Origin: Acidobacteriota bacterium | GTDB lineage: Bacteria; Acidobacteriota; Terriglobia; Acidiferrales; UBA7541 | Length of the DNA: 12,789 nt | Assembly (NCBI GenBank): GCA_003161495.1 | Contig: PMOP01000289.1 | Span: 1 to 12,789, forward strand | Direction of reading: 5' to 3' | Shown here: positions 12,091-12,789 of the stretch, piece after piece | How the letters are laid out: the number at the start of each line of letters is the position of its first letter | How positions within the stretch are numbered: position 1 is the stretch's first letter | Notes under the pieces: generated by a model | The model's input: the letters and a program-made list of their open reading frames with translations, nothing else | Told to the model about the DNA's origin: nothing | Databases searched by the model: none | Made by a program: the position numbers and the translations under genes

Positions 12091-12789
12091 GTGCTGGAAG
12101 GTGTCGTCCCATTTCCGCCTGAATTTGCCAGTCGCTATCGCGAAAAGGGCTACTGGATAGATAAATCGCTGGCGCAGGAATATAGAATCGCTTTTGACAA
12201 GTATGAAAAGCGCATCGCGCTGCTCGACCGGGATCGCTCGATCACCTACGGCGAACTCGATCGCATGTCGAATAATTTGGCGTTGAATTTGCTGGAAGCC
12301 GGCTTCCAATCTCTGGACCGGGTCGTCGTGCAGTTGCCGAATGTCTCCGAGTTTGTTGTCCTGTACTTGGCGCTTCAGAAGATCTGCGGCATCCCCATCG
12401 CGGCGCTTATGCCGCACCGTTTTGCGGAGATCAGCCAGTTCGTGGAGCTTTCCGGCGCAGTCGCCTGCGTCGTTCCCGACCAGCAGGGCGATTTTGACTA
12501 CTGCGCCATGGTCGAGCGCATTCGCCAGAAAGTTCCCAAGCTGCGCCACGGCATCGTGCTTGGGCCGGCGCGTCCCGGCTTTCTATCGCTTTCCGATATG
12601 ATCGCAAAACCGTCCAGCCTGCCCTTGTCCGCACTCGCCGGGATCCGCATCGATCCCGTAGATCCCGCCATCTTTCAACTTTCCGGCGGGACCACCGGTA
12701 TCCCGAAATTGATTCCCCGCACGCACAACGATTACGCGTACAACTCCAAGGTAGCTTCGAGCGTTTGCGCGGTCGGCGAGGATTCCGTC
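12091..12789 (+). CDS. EntE/DhbE-like aryl-acid adenylating enzyme (N-terminal part, cut by window edge)
   Basis: The first 233 codons of an ANL-superfamily enzyme that activates an aromatic acid as its AMP ester. GTG start at 12091, six bases after AGGGAGGG. The N-terminus VLEGVVPFPPEFASRYREKGYW and segments DRVVVQLPN, FDYCAMVERI and LIPRTHNDY match 2,3-dihydroxybenzoate-AMP ligases, and the ATP P-loop SGGTTGIPK is at residues 198-206. The substrate-pocket residues lie beyond the edge, so dihydroxybenzoate, salicylate or another aryl acid cannot be separated, nor can transfer to CoA versus a carrier protein. It follows the SDR by 143 bases, which hold a hairpin repeat. The bases GCCAAGGGAG before this start also occur before the SDR start. 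Confidence 0.88.
   Translation, partial: MLEGVVPFPPEFASRYREKGYWIDKSLAQEYRIAFDKYEKRIALLDRDRSITYGELDRMSNNLALNLLEAGFQSLDRVVVQLPNVSEFVVLYLALQKICGIPIAALMPHRFAEISQFVELSGAVACVVPDQQGDFDYCAMVERIRQKVPKLRHGIVLGPARPGFLSLSDMIAKPSSLPLSALAGIRIDPVDPAIFQLSGGTTGIPKLIPRTHNDYAYNSKVASSVCAVGEDSV

Overview
The window looks like a chromosomal segment of an Acidobacteriota soil bacterium. This is inferred from gene families: a DUF6152-type protein next to an 'SGVW...WMGDSIGKW' secreted protein, secreted NHL propellers, tandem Crp/Fnr-like regulators of a divergent type, small zinc-ribbon proteins, and GC-rich intergenic hairpin repeats. No rRNA or 16S marker is present, so the phylum call is inference. No tRNA, CRISPR array, transposase or phage module was seen.

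Region 1 (1-4385, all minus strand) is a run of exported proteins transcribed leftward. In transcription order they are two paralogous secreted cupins, a secreted NHL beta-propeller, a secreted cyclophilin-type prolyl isomerase with altered active-site residues, a DUF6152-type protein and an SGVW-family protein cut by the window edge. A sigma70-like promoter candidate (TTCACC-N17-TATAAA) lies before the first cupin. The cupin-cupin-propeller part is tightly spaced. The isomerase is set apart by about 170 bp holding a 'CTCTGTGTT' inverted repeat, and the DUF6152-type gene by about 125 bp holding a short tandem repeat.

Region 2 (4652-8217) holds small proteins and regulators. It has a PF04020-type four-helix membrane protein, a convergent zinc-ribbon miniprotein overlapping its 3' end, and two consecutive Crp/Fnr-like regulators that are clear paralogues. 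The first regulator follows an intrinsic-terminator-like hairpin immediately upstream. The second follows a perfect palindrome, TTTTGTTC-N4-GAACAAAA. On the minus strand come a translationally coupled pair of small proteins (one Tudor/SH3-like), a strong minus-strand terminator, a large REP-like inverted repeat and another zinc-ribbon protein with a possible leaderless promoter.

Region 3 (8364-12789) has a secreted metallo-beta-lactamase-fold hydrolase on the minus strand. Divergent from it is a plus-strand set: an aromatic-acid/H+ symporter-like MFS permease (preceded by a 33-codon ORF whose stop overlaps its start), an FabG-like SDR oxidoreductase, and the first 233 codons of an EntE/DhbE-like aryl-acid adenylating enzyme. 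Together these suggest uptake and activation of an aromatic acid, for catabolism via an aryl-CoA or for catecholate/salicylate metabolism. The deciding genes lie beyond the right edge. A perfect 22-bp-arm hairpin repeat between SDR and ligase supplies the SDR stop codon, and it shares a sequence scaffold with the hairpin repeat of region 2.

I found no clear new defence or mobile system. The best leads are the repeat family, the regulatory palindrome before the second Crp paralogue, the coupled upstream ORF and the aryl-acid cluster.
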